From assembly GCF_031143425.1 (NCBI RefSeq), contig NC_090441.1:221274928-221338927 (forward strand): a DNA stretch of 64,000 bases, in the 5' to 3' direction. The translations under genes were made by a program, and so were the position numbers. This DNA comes from Pleurodeles waltl. Its lineage: Eukaryota; Chordata; Amphibia; Caudata; Salamandridae. The notes under the pieces are model-generated. The model was not told the DNA's origin and did not search any database. It saw only the letters and a program-made list of their open reading frames with translations. Below are positions 10,801 to 23,100 of this stretch, piece after piece; the first letter of the stretch is position 1, and each line of letters begins with the position of its first letter.

Positions 10801-13800
10801 AGGAGGTCGGGGGGCAGTGAGAAGGAGGTGGTGGGGGCGGTGAGCAGGAGGTCGGGCGGGGCGGTGAGAAGGAGGTCGGTGGGGGCGGTGAGCAGGAGGT
10901 CGGGTGGGGGCGGTGAGCAGGAGCTCGGGTGGGGCGGTGAGCACGAGGTCAGGAGGGGGCGGTGAGTGGGAGGTCGGGTGGGGGCGGGGAGCAGGAGGTC
11001 GGGTGGGGGCGGTGAGCAGGAGGCCGGGTGAGGGCGGTGAGCGGGAGGTCGTTTGGGGGCGGGGAGCAGGAGGTCAGGTGGGGGCAGTGAGCAGGAGGTC
11101 GGGCGGGGGCGGTGAGAAGGAGGTGGTGGGGGCGGTGAGCAGGAGGTTGGGCGGGGCAGTGAGAAGGAGGTCGGTGGGGGCGGTGAGCAGGAGGTTGGGT
11201 TCGGCGGTGAGCAGGAGGCCGGGTCGGGGCGGTGAGCAGGAGGTTGGGTGGGGGCGGTGAGCAGGAGGTCGGGTGGGGCGGTGAACAGGAGGTCGCGTGG
11301 GAGCGGTGAGCAGGAGGTCGGGTGGGGCGGTGAACATGAGGTCGGGATGGGGCGGTGAGTGGGAGGTCGGGTAGGTACGGTGAGCAGGAGGTCGGGTGGG
11401 GGCGGTGAGCAGGAGGCCGGGTGAGGGCGGTGAGCGGGAGGTCGTTTGGGGGCGGGGAGCAGGAGGTGAGGTGGGGCGGTGAGCAGGAGGTCGGGCGGGG
11501 GCGGTGAGAAGGAGGTGGTGGGGGCGGTGAGCAGGAGGTTGGGCGGGGCAGTGAGAAGGAGGTCGGTGGGGGCGGTGAGCAGGAGGTTGGGTTCGGCGGT
11601 GAGCAGGAGGGCGGGTCGGGTTGGGGGGTTGAGCAGGAGGGTGGGTGGGGCGGTGAGCAGGAGGGCGGGTGGGGGCGGTGAGCAGGAGGGTGGGTGGGGC
11701 GGTGAGCAGGAGGCTGGGTGGGGGCGGTAAGCAGGAGGTCGGGTGGGGCGGTGAGAAGGAGGTCGGTTGATGCGGTGAGCAGGAGGTTGGATGGGGGCGG
11801 TGAGCGGGAGGTCAGGTGGGGGCGGTGAGAAGGAGGTCGAGTGGTGCGGTGAGCAGGAGGTCGAAAGGGGGCAGTGAGCGGGAGGTCGGGTGGGGCTGGG
11901 AGCAGGAGGTCGGGTGGGGCGGTAAGCAGGAGGTCGGGTGAGGGCGGTGAGCTGGAGGTCGGGAGGGTGCGGTGAGCGGGAGGTCGGGAGGGGGCGGGGA
12001 GCAGGAGGTCGGGTGGGGGCGGTGAGCAGGAGGTCGGGTGGGGGCGGTGAGCGGGAGGTCGTTTGGAGGCGGGGAGCAGGAGGTCAGGTGGGGGCGGTGA
12101 GAAGGAGGTGATGGGGGCGGTGTGCCGGAGGTCGGACGGGGCGGTGAGAAGGAGGGCGGGTGGGGGGCGGTGAGCAGGAGGGTGGGTGGGGCGGTGAGCA
12201 GGAGGTCGGGGGGCGGTGAGAAGGAGGGCGGGTGGGGGCGGTGAGCAGGAGGGTGGGTGGGGCGGTAAGCAGGAGGGCGGGTGGGGACGGTGAGAAGGAG
12301 GGCGGGTGGGGGCTGTGAGCAGGAGGGTGGGTGGGGCGGTGAGCAGGAGTGCGGGTGGGGGCGGTGAGCAGGAGATCGGTTGCGGTGAGCAGGAGGGTGG
12401 GTGGGGGTGGTGAGCAGGAGGTCGGGTGAGGGTGGTGAGCGGGAGGTCGTTTGGGGGCGGGGAGCAGGAGGTCAGGTGGGGGCGGTGAGCAGGAGGTCGG
12501 GCGGGGGCGGTGAGAAGGTGGTGGTGGGGGCGGTGAGCAGGAGGTTGGGCGGGGCAGTGAGAAGGTCGGTGGGGGCGGTGAGCAGGAGGTTGGGTTCGGC
12601 GGTGAGCAGGAGGCCGGGTGGGGGCGGTGAGCAGGAGGTTGGGTGGGGGCGGTGAGCAGGAGGTCGGGTGGGGCGGTAAGCAGGAGGTCGGGTGAGGGCG
12701 GTGAGCTGGAGGTCGTTTGGGGCGGGGAGCAGGAGGTCAGGTGGGGGCGGTGAGCAGGAGGTCAGGGGGCAGTGAGAAGGAGGTAGTGGGGGCGGTGAGC
12801 AGGAGGTCAGGCGGGGCGGTGAGAAGGAGGTCGGTGGGGGCGGTGAGCAGGAGGTCGGGTGGGGGCGGTGAGCAGGAGGTTGGGTGGGGCGGTGAGCACG
12901 AGGTCGGGAGGGGGCGGTGAGTGGGAGGTCGGGTGGGGAGCAGGAGGTCGGGTGGGGGCGGTGAGCAGGAAGCCGGGTGAGGGCGGTGAGCGGGAGGTCG
13001 TTTGGGGGCGGGGAGCAGGAGGTCAGGTGGGGGCGGTGAGCAGGAGGTCGGGCGGGGGTGGTGAGAAGGAGGTGGTGGGGGCGGTGAGCAGGAGGTTGGG
13101 CGGGGCAGTGAGAAGGAGGTCGGTGGGGGCGGTGAGCAGGAGGTTGGGCGGGGCGGTGAGAAGGAGGTCGGTGAGGGCAGTGAGCACGAGGTCGGGTGGG
13201 GGCGGTGAGCAGGAGGTCGGGTGGGGCGGTGTGCACGTGGTCAGGAGGGGGCGGTGAGTGGGAGGTCGGGTGGGGGCGGTGAACAGGAGGTCAGGTGGGG
13301 GCGGTGAGCAGGAGGCCGGGTGAGGGCGGTGAGCGGGAGGTCGTTTGGGGGCGGGGAGCAGGAGGTCAGGTGGGGGCGGTGAGCAGGAGGTCGGGCGGGG
13401 GGCGGTGAGAAGGTGGTGGTGGGGGGCGGTGAGCAGGAGGTTGGGCGGGGCAGTGAGAAGGTCGGTGGGGGCGGTGAGCAGGAGGTTGGGTTCGGCGGTG
13501 AGCAGGAGGCCGGGTGGGGGCGGTGAGCAGGAGGTTGGGTGGGGGTGGTGAGCAGGAGGTCGGGTGGGGCGGTGAACGGGAGGTCGCGTGGGAGCGGTGA
13601 GCAGGAGGTCGGGTGGGGCGGTGAACATGAGGTCGGGACGGGGCGGTGAGTGGGAGGTCGGGTAGGTACGGGGAGCAGGAGGTCGGGTGGGGGCGGTGAG
13701 CGGGAGGGCGGGTGAGGGCGGTGAGCGGGAGGTCGTTTGGGGGCGGGGAGCAGGAGGTGAGGTGGGGCGGTGAGCAGGAGGTCGGGCGGGGGCGGTGAGA

Positions 13801-15690
13801 AGGAGGTGGTGGGGGCGGTGAGCAGGAGGTTGGGGGGCAGTGAGAAGGAGGTCGGTGGGGGCGGTGAGCAGGAGGTTGGGTTCGGTGGTGAGCAGGAGGG
13901 CGGGTCATGTTGGGGGATTGAGCAGGAGGGTGGGTGGGGCGGTGAGCAGGAGGGCGGGTGGGGGCGGTGAGCAGGAGATCAGGTGGGGGCGGTGAGCTGG
14001 AGGGTGGGTGGGGGCGGTGAGCAGGAGGTCGGGTGGCGGCGGTGAGCAGGAGGTCGGGTGGGGCGGTGAGCAGGAGGTTGGGTGGAGGCGGTGAGCAGGA
14101 GGTCGGGTGGGGGCGGGGAGCAGGAGGTCGGGCGGGGGTGAGCAGGAGGTCGGGAGGGGGCGGTGAGCAGGAGGTCGGGTGGGGCGGTGAGCAGGAGGTC
14201 GGGTGGGGCGGTGAGCAAGAGGTTGGGTGGGGCAGTGTGCGATAGGTCGGGTGGGGGCAGTGAGCGGGAGGTCAGGTGGGGGCGGTGAGAAGGAGATCGG
14301 GTGGTGCGGTGAGCAGGAGGTCTGGAGGGGGCCGGTGAGTGGGAGGTCGGGTGGGGCTGGGAGCAGGAGGTCGGCTGGGGGCGGTGAGCAGGAGGTCGGG
14401 TGGGTGCGGTGAGCTGGAGGTCGTTTGGGGGCTGGGAGTAGGAGGTCAGGTGGGGGAGGTGAGCAGGAGGTTGGGCTTGGCAGTGAGAAGGAGGTCGGTG
14501 GGGGCGATGAGCAGGAGGTTGGGTTCGGCAATGAGCAGGAGGGCGGGTCGGGTTGGGGGGGTTGAGCAGGAGGGTGGGTGGGCCGGTGAGCAGGAGGGCG
14601 GGTGGGGGCAGTGAGCAGGAGGTTGGGTGGGGGCGGTGAGCAGGAGGTCGGGTGGGGCGGAGAGCAGGAGGTTGGGTGGAGGCGGTAAACACGAGGTCAG
14701 AGGGGGCGGGGAGCAGGAGGTCGGGCGGGGTGAGCAGGAGGTCGGGAGGGGGCGGTGAGCAGGAGGTCGGGTGGGGCGGTGAGCAGGAGGTCGGGTGAGG
14801 GCGGTGAGCTGGAGGTCGTTTGGGGCGGGGAGCAGGAGGTCAGGTGGGGGCGGTGAGCAGGAGGTCGGGGGGCAGTGAGAAGGAGGTGGTGGGGGCGGTG
14901 AGCAGGAGGTCGGGCGGGGCGGTGAGAAGGAGGTCGGTGGGGGCGGTGAGCAGGAGGTCGGGTGGGGGCGGTGAGCAGGAGCTCGGTGGGGCGGTGAGCA
15001 CGAGGTCAGGAGGGGGCGGTGAGTGGGAGGTCGGGTGGGGGCGGGGAGCAGGAGGTCGGGTGGGGGCGGTGAGCAGGAGGCCGGGTGAGGGTGGTGAGCG
15101 GGAGGTCGTTTGGGGGCGGGGAGCAGGAGGTCAGGTGGGGGCGGTGAGCAGGAGGTCGGGCGGGGGCGGTGAGAAGGAGGTGGTGGGGGCGGTGAGCAGG
15201 AGGTTGGGCGGGGCAGTGAGAAGGAGGTCGGTGGGGGCGGTGAGCAGGAGGTTGGGTTCGGCGGTGAGCAGGAGGCCGGGTCGGGGCGGTGAGCAGGAGG
15301 TTGGGTGGGGGCGGTGAGCAGGAGGTCGGGTGGGGCGGTGAACTGGAGGTCGCGTGGGAGCGGTGAGCAGGAGGTCGGGTGGGGCGGTGAACATGAGGTC
15401 GGGACGGGGCGGTGAGTGGGAGGTCGGGTAGGTACGGGGAGCAGGAGGTCGGGTGGGGGCGGTGAGCAGGAGGCCGGGTGAGGGCGGTGAGCGGGAGGTC
15501 GTTTGGGGGCGGGGAGCAGGAGGTGAGGTGGGGCGGTGAGCAGGAGGTCGGGCGGGGGCGGTGAGAAGGAGGTGGTGGGGGCGGTGAGCAGGAGGTTGGG
15601 CGGGGCAGTGAGAAGGAGGTCGGTGGGGGCGGTGAGCAGGAGGTTGGGTTCGGCGGTGAGCAGGAGGGCGGGTCGGGTTGGGGGGTTGAG
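7880..15690. repeat. Two tandem copies of a ~4.05-kb higher-order block
   Basis: Within the G-rich array, variant units recur in the same order with a constant shift of 4,052-4,076 bp. Examples are 8,349-8,603 with 12,401-12,655, 8,665-8,868 with 12,717-12,920, 10,281-10,556 with 14,339-14,614, and 11,479-11,600 with 15,536-15,660. The approximate copies are 7,880-11,630 and 11,960-15,690. Marker units such as GAGGTGATGGGGGCGGTGTG (8,028 and about 12,107) and GGGGGGGTTGAGC allow phasing. A shorter related piece lies at about 6,650-6,840. Only a few substitutions and 1-bp length changes separate the copies, suggesting recent duplication. Confidence 0.85.
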
Positions 15691-16760
15691 CAGGAGGTCG
15701 GGAGGGGGCGGTGAGTGGGAGGTCGGGTGGGGAGCAGGAGGTCAGGTGGTGGCGGTGAGCAGGAGGCCGGGTGAGGGCGGTGAGCGGGAGGTCGTTTGGG
15801 GGCGGGAGCAGGAGGTCAGGTGGGGGCGGTGAGCAGGAGGTCGGGCGGGGGCGGTGAGAAGGAGGTGGTGGGGGCGGTGAGCAGGAGGTTGGGCGGGGCA
15901 GTGAGAAGGAGGTCGATGGGGGCGGTGAGCAGGAGGTTGGGCGGGGCGGTGAGAAGGAGGTCGGTGAGGGCAGTGAGCACGAGGTCGGGTGGGGGCGGTG
16001 AGCAGGAGGTCGGGTGGGGCGGTGTGCACGTGGTCGGGAGGGGGCGGTGAGTGGGAGGTCGGGTGGGGGCGGTGAGCAGGAGGTCAGGTGGGGGCGGTGA
16101 GCAGGAGTCCGGGTGAGGGCGGTGAGCGGGAGGTCGTTTGGGGGCGGGGAGCAGGAGGTCAGGTGGGGGCGGTGAGCAGGAGGTCGGGCGGGGGCGGTGA
16201 GAAGGTGGTGGTGGGGGCGGTGAGCAGGAGGTTGGGCGGGGCAGTGAGAAGGTCGGTGGGGGCGGTGAGCAGGAGGTTGGGTTCGGCGGTGAGCAGGAGG
16301 CCGGGTGGGGGCGGTGAGCAGGAGGTTGGGTGGGGGCGGTGAGCAGGAGGTCGGGTGGGGCGGTGAACGGGAGGTCGTGTGGGAGCGGTGAGCAGGAGGT
16401 CGGGTGGGGCGGTGAACATGAGGTCGGGGCGGTGAGTGGGAGGTCGGGTAGGTACGGGGAGCAGGAGTTCGGGTGGGGGCGGTGAGCAGAAGGCCGGGTG
16501 AGGGCGGTGAGCGGGAGGTCGTTTGGGGGCGGGGAGCAGGAGGTGAGGTGGGGCGGTGAGCAGGAGGTCGGGCGGGGGCGGTGAGAAGGAGGTGGTGGGG
16601 GCGGTGAGCAGGAGGTTGGGCGGGGCAGTGAGAAGGAGGTCGGCGGGGGCGGTGAGCAGGAGGTTGGGTTCGGCGGTGAGCAGGAGGGCGGGTCATGTTG
16701 GGGGGTTGAGCAGGAGGGTGGGTGGGGCGGTGAGCAGGAGGGCGGGTGGGGGCAGTGTGC
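15690..16760. repeat. Third, partial copy of the 4.05-kb block
   Basis: At about 15,690, just after the GGTTGGGGGGTTGAGC marker, the order of variants jumps back to that seen from about 12,900 (and about 8,860). It then runs through the GTGTGCACGTGGTC marker (16,022; also 9,173 and 13,230), the GGTAGGTACGGGGAGC marker (16,447; also 9,602 and 13,661) and the GGGTCATGTTGGGGG marker (16,689; also 9,843 and 13,903). The shift relative to the second copy is about 2.79 kb. The jump marks an unequal-exchange junction. Confidence 0.7.
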
Positions 16761-17169
16761 AGGAGGTCGGGTGGGGGCGGTGAGCAGGAGGTCGGGTGGG
16801 GCGGTGAGCAGGAGGTTGGGTGGAGGCGGTGAACACGAGGTCGGAGGGGGCGGGAGCAGGAGGTCGGGCGGGGGTGAGCAGGAGGTCGGGAGGGGGTGCT
16901 GAGCAGGAGGTCAGGTGGGGCGGTGAGCAGGAGGGCGGTTGGGGGCGGTGAGCAGGAGATCGGGTGGGGGCAGTGAGCAGGAGGTTGGGTGGGGACGGTG
17001 AGCAGGAGGTCGGGTGGGTCGGTGAGCAGGAGGTCAGGCAGGGGGGTGAGCAGGAGTTCGGGCGGGGGTGAGCAGGAGGTCGGGTGGGGGCTTAGAGCAG
17101 GAGGTCGGTGGAGGCGGCGAGCAGGAGGTCAGGTGGGGGCGGGGAGCAGGAGGGCGGGTCGGGGCGGTG

Positions 17170-20100
17170 AGCAGGAGGTTGGGTTGGGGTGGTGAGCAGG
17201 AGGTCGGGTGGGGCGGTGAGCGGGAGGTCGGGAGGGGGCGGTGAGCGGGAGGTCAGGTGGGGGCGGTGAGAAGGATTCAGGTGATGCGGTGACCAGGAGG
17301 TCGGGAGGGGGCAGTGAGCGGGAGGTCGGTGGGTGCTTGGATCAGGAGGTCGGGTGGGGGCGGTGAGCAGGAGGTCGGGTGGGGCGGGGAGCAGGATGTC
17401 AGGTGGGTGCGGTGAGCACGAGGTCGAGTGGTGCAGTGAGCAGGAGGTCGGGTGGGGGTGGTTACAGGAGGTCGGTGGGGGTGGTGAGCAGGAGGTCGGG
17501 TGGGGGCGTTGAGTGGGAGGGCGGAAGGGGGCAGTAAGCAGGAGGTCGCGTGGGAGCGGTGAGCAGGAGGTCTGGTGGGGGCGATGAGCAGGAGGACGGG
17601 TGGGGGCGGTGAGCGTCGGGTGGGGGCAGTGAGGAGGAGAGCGGGTGGGGGTGGTGAGCAGGAGGTCGGGTAGGGGCAGGGAGCAGGAGGTCGGGCGGAG
17701 GCAGTGAGCGTCGGGTGGGGGCGGTGAGCGCCGGGTGGGGGCGGTGAGCAGGAGATTGGGTAGGGCAGTGAGCAGGAGGTCGGGTGGGGGTGGTGAGTCG
17801 GTGAGCAGGAGGTCGGGCGGGGGTGAGCAGGAGGTCGGGTGGGGGCGGAGAGCAGGAGGTCGGGTGGGGGCGGTGAGCAGGAGGGTGGGTGGGGCGGTGA
17901 GCAGGAGGTCGGGCGGGCGGTGAGAAGGAGGGCGGGTGGGGGCGGTGAGCAGGAGGGTGGGTGGGGCGGTGAGCAGGAGGGCGGGTGGGGGCGGTGAGCA
18001 GGAGATCAGGTGGGGGCGGTGAGCTGGAGGGTGGGTGGGGGCGGTGAGCAGGAGGTCGGGTGGGGGCGGTGAGCAGGAGGTCGGGTGGGGCGGTGAGCAG
18101 GAGGTTGGGTGGAGGTGGTGAGCAGGAGGTCGGGTGGGGGCGGGGAGCAGGAGGTCGGGCGGGGGTGAGCAGGAGGTCGGGAGGGGGCGGTGAGCAGGAG
18201 GTCAGGTGGGGCGGTGAGCAGGAGGGCGGGTGGGGGCGGTGAGCAGGAGGTCGGGTGGGGCGGTGAGCAGGAGGTCGGGTGGGGCGGTGAGCAAGAGGTT
18301 GGGTGGGGCAGTGAGCGGGAGGTCGGGTGGGGGCGGTGAGCGGGAGGTCAGGTGGGGGCGGTGAGAAGGAGATCGGGTGGTGCAGTGAGCAGGAGGTCTG
18401 GAGGGGACCGGTGAGCGGGAGGTCGGGTGGGGCTGGGAGCAGGAGGTCGGCTGGGGGCGGTGAGCAGGAGGTCGGGTGGGTGCGGTGAGCTGGAGGTCGT
18501 TTGGGGGCTGGGAGTAGGAGGTCAGGTGGGGGAGGTGAGCAGGAGGTTGGGCTTGGCAGTGAGAAGGAGGTCGGTGGGGGCGATGAGCAGGAGGTTGGGT
18601 TCGGCGATGAGCAGGAGGGCGGGTCAGGGCGATGAGCAAGAAGTTAAGTTGGGTGGGGGCGGTGAGCAGGAGGTCGCGTGGGGGCGGTGAGCAGGAGGTC
18701 GGGTGGGGCGGGGAGCAGGATATCAGGTGGGGGCGGTCAGCAGGAGGTCGGGTGGTGCAGTGAGCAGGAGGTCGGGTGGGGGTGGTTACAGGAGGTCGGT
18801 GGGGGTGGTGAGCAGGAGGTCGGGTGGGGGCAGGGAGCAGGAGGTCGGGCGGGGGGTGAGCAGGATGTCGTGTGGGGCAGTGAGCAGGAGTTCGGGCGGG
18901 GGTGAGCAGGAGGTCGGGTGGGGGCGGAGAGCAGGAGGTCGGGTGAAGGCGGTGAGCAGGAGGTCTGGTGGGGCGGGTAGCAGGAGTTCGGGTGGGGGCG
19001 GTAAGCGGGAGGTCGGGAGGGGGCGGTGAGGGGAAGGTCAGGTGGGGGCGGTGAGAAGGAGGTCGGGTGATGCGGTGAGCAGGATGTCGGGAGGGGGCAG
19101 TGAGCGGGAGGTCGGGTGGGAGCGGGGATCAGGAGGTCGGGTGGGGGCGGTGAGCAGGAGGTCGGTGGGGCGGGGAGCAGGAGGGCGGGTGGGCGCAGTG
19201 AGCGTCGGGTGGGGGCAGTGAGCGTCGGGTGGGGGCGGTGAGCGTCGGGTGGGGGCGGTGAGCAGGAGATCGGGTGGGGGCAGTGAGCAGGAGGTTGGGT
19301 AGGGGCGGTGAGCAGGAGGTCGGGTGGGTCGGTGAGCAGGAGGTCAGTCGGGGGTGAGCAGGAGGTCGGGTGGGGGCTTAGAGCAGGAGGTCGGTGGAGG
19401 CGGCGAGCAGGAGGTCAGGTGGGGGCGGGGAGCAGGAGGGCGGGTCGGGGCGGTGAGCAGGAGGTTGGGTGGGGGTGGTGAGCAGGAGGTCGGGTGGGGC
19501 GGTGAGCGGGAGGTCGGGAGGGGGCGGTGAGCGGGAGGTCAGGTGGGGGCGGTGAGAAGGAGGTCAGGTGATGCGGTGAGCAGGAGGTCGGGAGGGGGCA
19601 GTGAGCGGGAGGTCGGTGGGTGCTTGGATCAGGAGGTCGGGTGGGGCGGTGAGCAGGAGGTCGGGTGGGGCGGGGAACAGGATGTTAGGTGGGGGCGGTG
19701 AGCACGAGGTCAAGTGGTGCAGTGAGCAGGAGGTCGGGTGGGGGTGGTTACAGGAGGTTGGTGGGGGTGGTGAGCAGGAGGTCGGGTGGGGGCGTTGAGC
19801 GGCAGGGCGGAAGGGGGCGGTAAGCAGGAGGTCGCGTGGGAGCGGTGAGCAGGAGGTCGGGAGGGGGCGGTGAGCAGGAGGACGGGTGAGGGCGGTGAGC
19901 GTCGGGTGGGGGCAGTGAGGAGGAGAGCGGGTGGGGGTGGTGAGCAGGAGGTCGGGTGGGGGCAGGGAGCAGGAGGTCGGGCTGGGGTGAGCAGGAGGTC
20001 GTGTGGGGCGGTGAGCAAGAGGTCGGGTGGGCGCAGTGAGCGTCGGGTGGGGGCGGTGAGCGTCGGGTGGGGGCGGTGAGCAGGAGATTGGGTAGGGCAG

Positions 20101-23100
20101 TGAGGAGGAGGTCGGGTGGGGGCGGTGAGCAGGAGGTTGGTGGGGCGGGGAGCAGGAGGGTGGGTGGGCGCAGTGAGCGTCGGGTGGGGGCGGTGAGCGT
20201 CGGGTGGGGGTGGTGAGCGTCGGGTGGGGGCGGTGAGCAGGAGATCGGGTGGGGGCAGTGAGCAGGAGGTTGGGTGGTGGCGGTGAGCAGGAGGTCGGGT
20301 GGGTCGGTGAGCAGGAGGTCAGGCGGGGGGTGAGCAGGAGGTCGGGTGGGGGCTTAGAGCAGGAGGTCGGTGGAGGCGGCGAGCAGGAGGTCAGGTGGGG
20401 GCGGGGAGCAGGAGGGCGGGGCGGTGAGCAGGAGGTTGGGTGGGGGTGGTGAGCAGGAGGTCGGGTGGGGCGGTGAGCGGGAGGTCGGGATGGGGCGGTG
20501 AGCGGGAGGTCAGGTGGGGGCGGTGAGAAGGAGGTCAGGTGATGCGGTGAGCAGGAGGTCGGGAGGGGGCAGTGAGCGGGAGGTCGGTGGGTGCTTGGAT
20601 CAGGAGGTCGGGTGGGGCGGTGAGCAGGAGGTCGGGTGGGGCGGGAAGCAGGATGTCAGGTGGGGCGGTGAGCACGAGGTCGAGTGGTGCAGTGAGCAGG
20701 AGGTCGGGTGGGGGTGGTTACAGGAGGTCGGTGGGGGTGTGAGCAGGAGGTCGGGTGGGGGCGTTGAGCGGCAGGGCGGAAGGGGGCGGTAAGCAGGAGG
20801 TCGCGTGGGAGCGGTGAGCAGGAGGTCGGGTGGGGGCGGTGAGCAGGAGGACGGGTGGGGGCGGTGAGCGTCGGGTGGGGGCAGTGAGGAGGAGAGCGGG
20901 TGGGGGTGGTGAGCAGGAGGTCGGGTGGGGGCAGGGAGCAGTAGGTCGGGCGGGGTGAGCAGGAGGTCGTGTGGGGCGGTGAGCAAGAGGTCGGGTGGGC
21001 GCAGTGAGCGTCGGGTGGGGGCGGTGAGCGTCGGGTGGGGGCGGTGAGCAGGAGATTGGGTAGGGCAGAGAGCAGGAGGTCGGGTGGGGGTGGTGAGTGG
21101 GAGGTCGGTGAGCAGGAGGTCAGGCGGGGGGGTGAGCAGGAGGTCGGGTGGGGGCGGAGAGCAGGAGGTCGGGTGGGGGCAGTGAGCAGGAGGGTGGGTG
21201 GGGCGGTGAGCAGGAGGTCGGGCGGGGTGGTGAGAAGGAGGGCGGGTGGGGGCGGTGAGCAGGAGGGTGGGTGGGGCGGTGAGCAGGAGGGCGGGTGGGG
21301 GCGGTGAGCAGGAGATCAGGTGGGGGCGGTGAGCAGGAGGGTGGGTGGGGGCGGTGAGCAGGAGGTCGGGTGGGGGCGGTGAGCAGGAGGTCGGGTGGGG
21401 CGGTGAGCAGGAGGTTGGGTGGAGGCGGTGAGCAGGAGGTCGGGTGGGGGCGTGGAGCAGGAGGTCGGGCGGGGGTGAGCAGGAGGTCGGGAGGGGGTGT
21501 TGAGCAGGAGGTCAGGTGGGGCGGTGAGCAGGAGGGCGGGTGGGGGCGGTGAGCAGGAGGTCGGGTGGGGCGGTGAGCAGGAGGTCGGGTGGGGCGGTGA
21601 GCAAGAGGTTGGGTGGGGCAGTGAGCGGAAGGTCGGGTGGGGGCGGTGAGCGGGAGGTCAGGTAGGGGCGGTGAGAAGGAGGTCGGGTGGTGCGGTGAGC
21701 AGGAGGTCTGGAGGGGCGGTGAGCGGGAGGTCGGGTGGGGCTGGTAGCAGGAGGTCGGGTGGGGCGGTGAGCAGAAGGGCGGGTGGGGGCGGTGAGCAGG
21801 AGGTGGGGTGGGGGCGGTGAGCAGGAGGACGGGTGGGGCGGTGAGCAGGATGTCGGGCGGGGGTGAGCAGGAGGTCGGGTGGGGGCGGAGAGCAGGAGGT
21901 CGGGTGAAGGCGGTGAGCAGGAGGTCGGGTGGGGGAGGTGAGCGTCGGGTGGGGGCAGTGAGGAGGAGAGCGGGTGGGGGTGGTGAGCAGGAGGTCGGGT
22001 GGGGGCAGGGAGCAGGATGTCGGGCGGGGGGGTGAGCAGTAGGTCGTGTGGGGCAGTGAGCAGGAGTTCGGGTGGGCGCAGTGAGCGTCGGGTGGAGGCG
22101 GTGAGCGTCGGGTGGGGGCAGTGAGCAGGAGATCGGGTGGGGGCAGTGAGCAGGAGGTTGGGTTGGGGTGGTGAGCAGGAGGTCGGGTGGGGCAGTGAGC
22201 GGGAGGTCGGGAGGGGGCGGTGAGCGGGAGGTCAGGTGGGGGCGGTGAGAAGGATTCAGGTGATGCGGTGACCAGGAGGTCGGGAGGGGGCAGTGAGCGG
22301 GAGGTCGGTGGGTGCTTGGATCAGGAGGTCGGGTGGGGGCGGTGAGCAGGAGGTCGGGTGAGGCGGGGAGCAGGATGTCAGGTGGGTGCGGTGAGCACGA
22401 GGTCGAGTGGTGCAGTGAGCAGGAGGTCGGGTGGGGGTGGTTACAGGAGGTCGGTGGGGGTGGTGAGCAGGAGGTCGGGTGGGGGCGTTGAGCGGGAGGG
22501 CGGAAGGGGGCAGTAAGCAGGAGGTCGCGTGGGAGCGGTGAGCAGGAGGTCTGGTGGGGGCGGTGAGCAGGAGGACGGGTGGGGGCGGTGAGCGTCGGGT
22601 GGGGGCAGTGAGGAGGAGAGCGGGTGGGGGTGGTGAGCAGGAGGTCGGGTAGGGGCAGGGAGCAGGAGGTCGGGCGGAGGCAGTGAGCGTCGGGTGGGGG
22701 CGGTGAGCGCCGGGTGGGGGCGGTGAGCAGGAGATTGGGTAGGGCAGTGAGCAGGAGGTCGGGTGGGGGTGGTGAGTGGGAAGTTGGTGAGCAGGAGGTC
22801 GGGCGGGGGTGAGCAGGAGGTCGGGTGGGGGCGGAGAGCAGGAGGTCGGGTGGGGGCGGTGAGCAGGAGGGTGGGTGGGGCGGTGAGCAGGAGGTCGGGC
22901 GGGGCGGTGAGAAGGAGGGCGGGTGGGGGCGGTGAGCAGGAGGGTGGGTGGGGCGGTGAGCAGGAGGGCGGGTGGGGGCGGTGAGCAGGAGATCAGGTGG
23001 GGGCGGTGAGCTGGAGGGTGGGTGGGGGCAGTGAGCAGGAGGTCGGGTGGGGGCGGTGAGCAGGAGGTCGGGTGGGGCGGTGAGCAGGAGGTTGGGTGGA

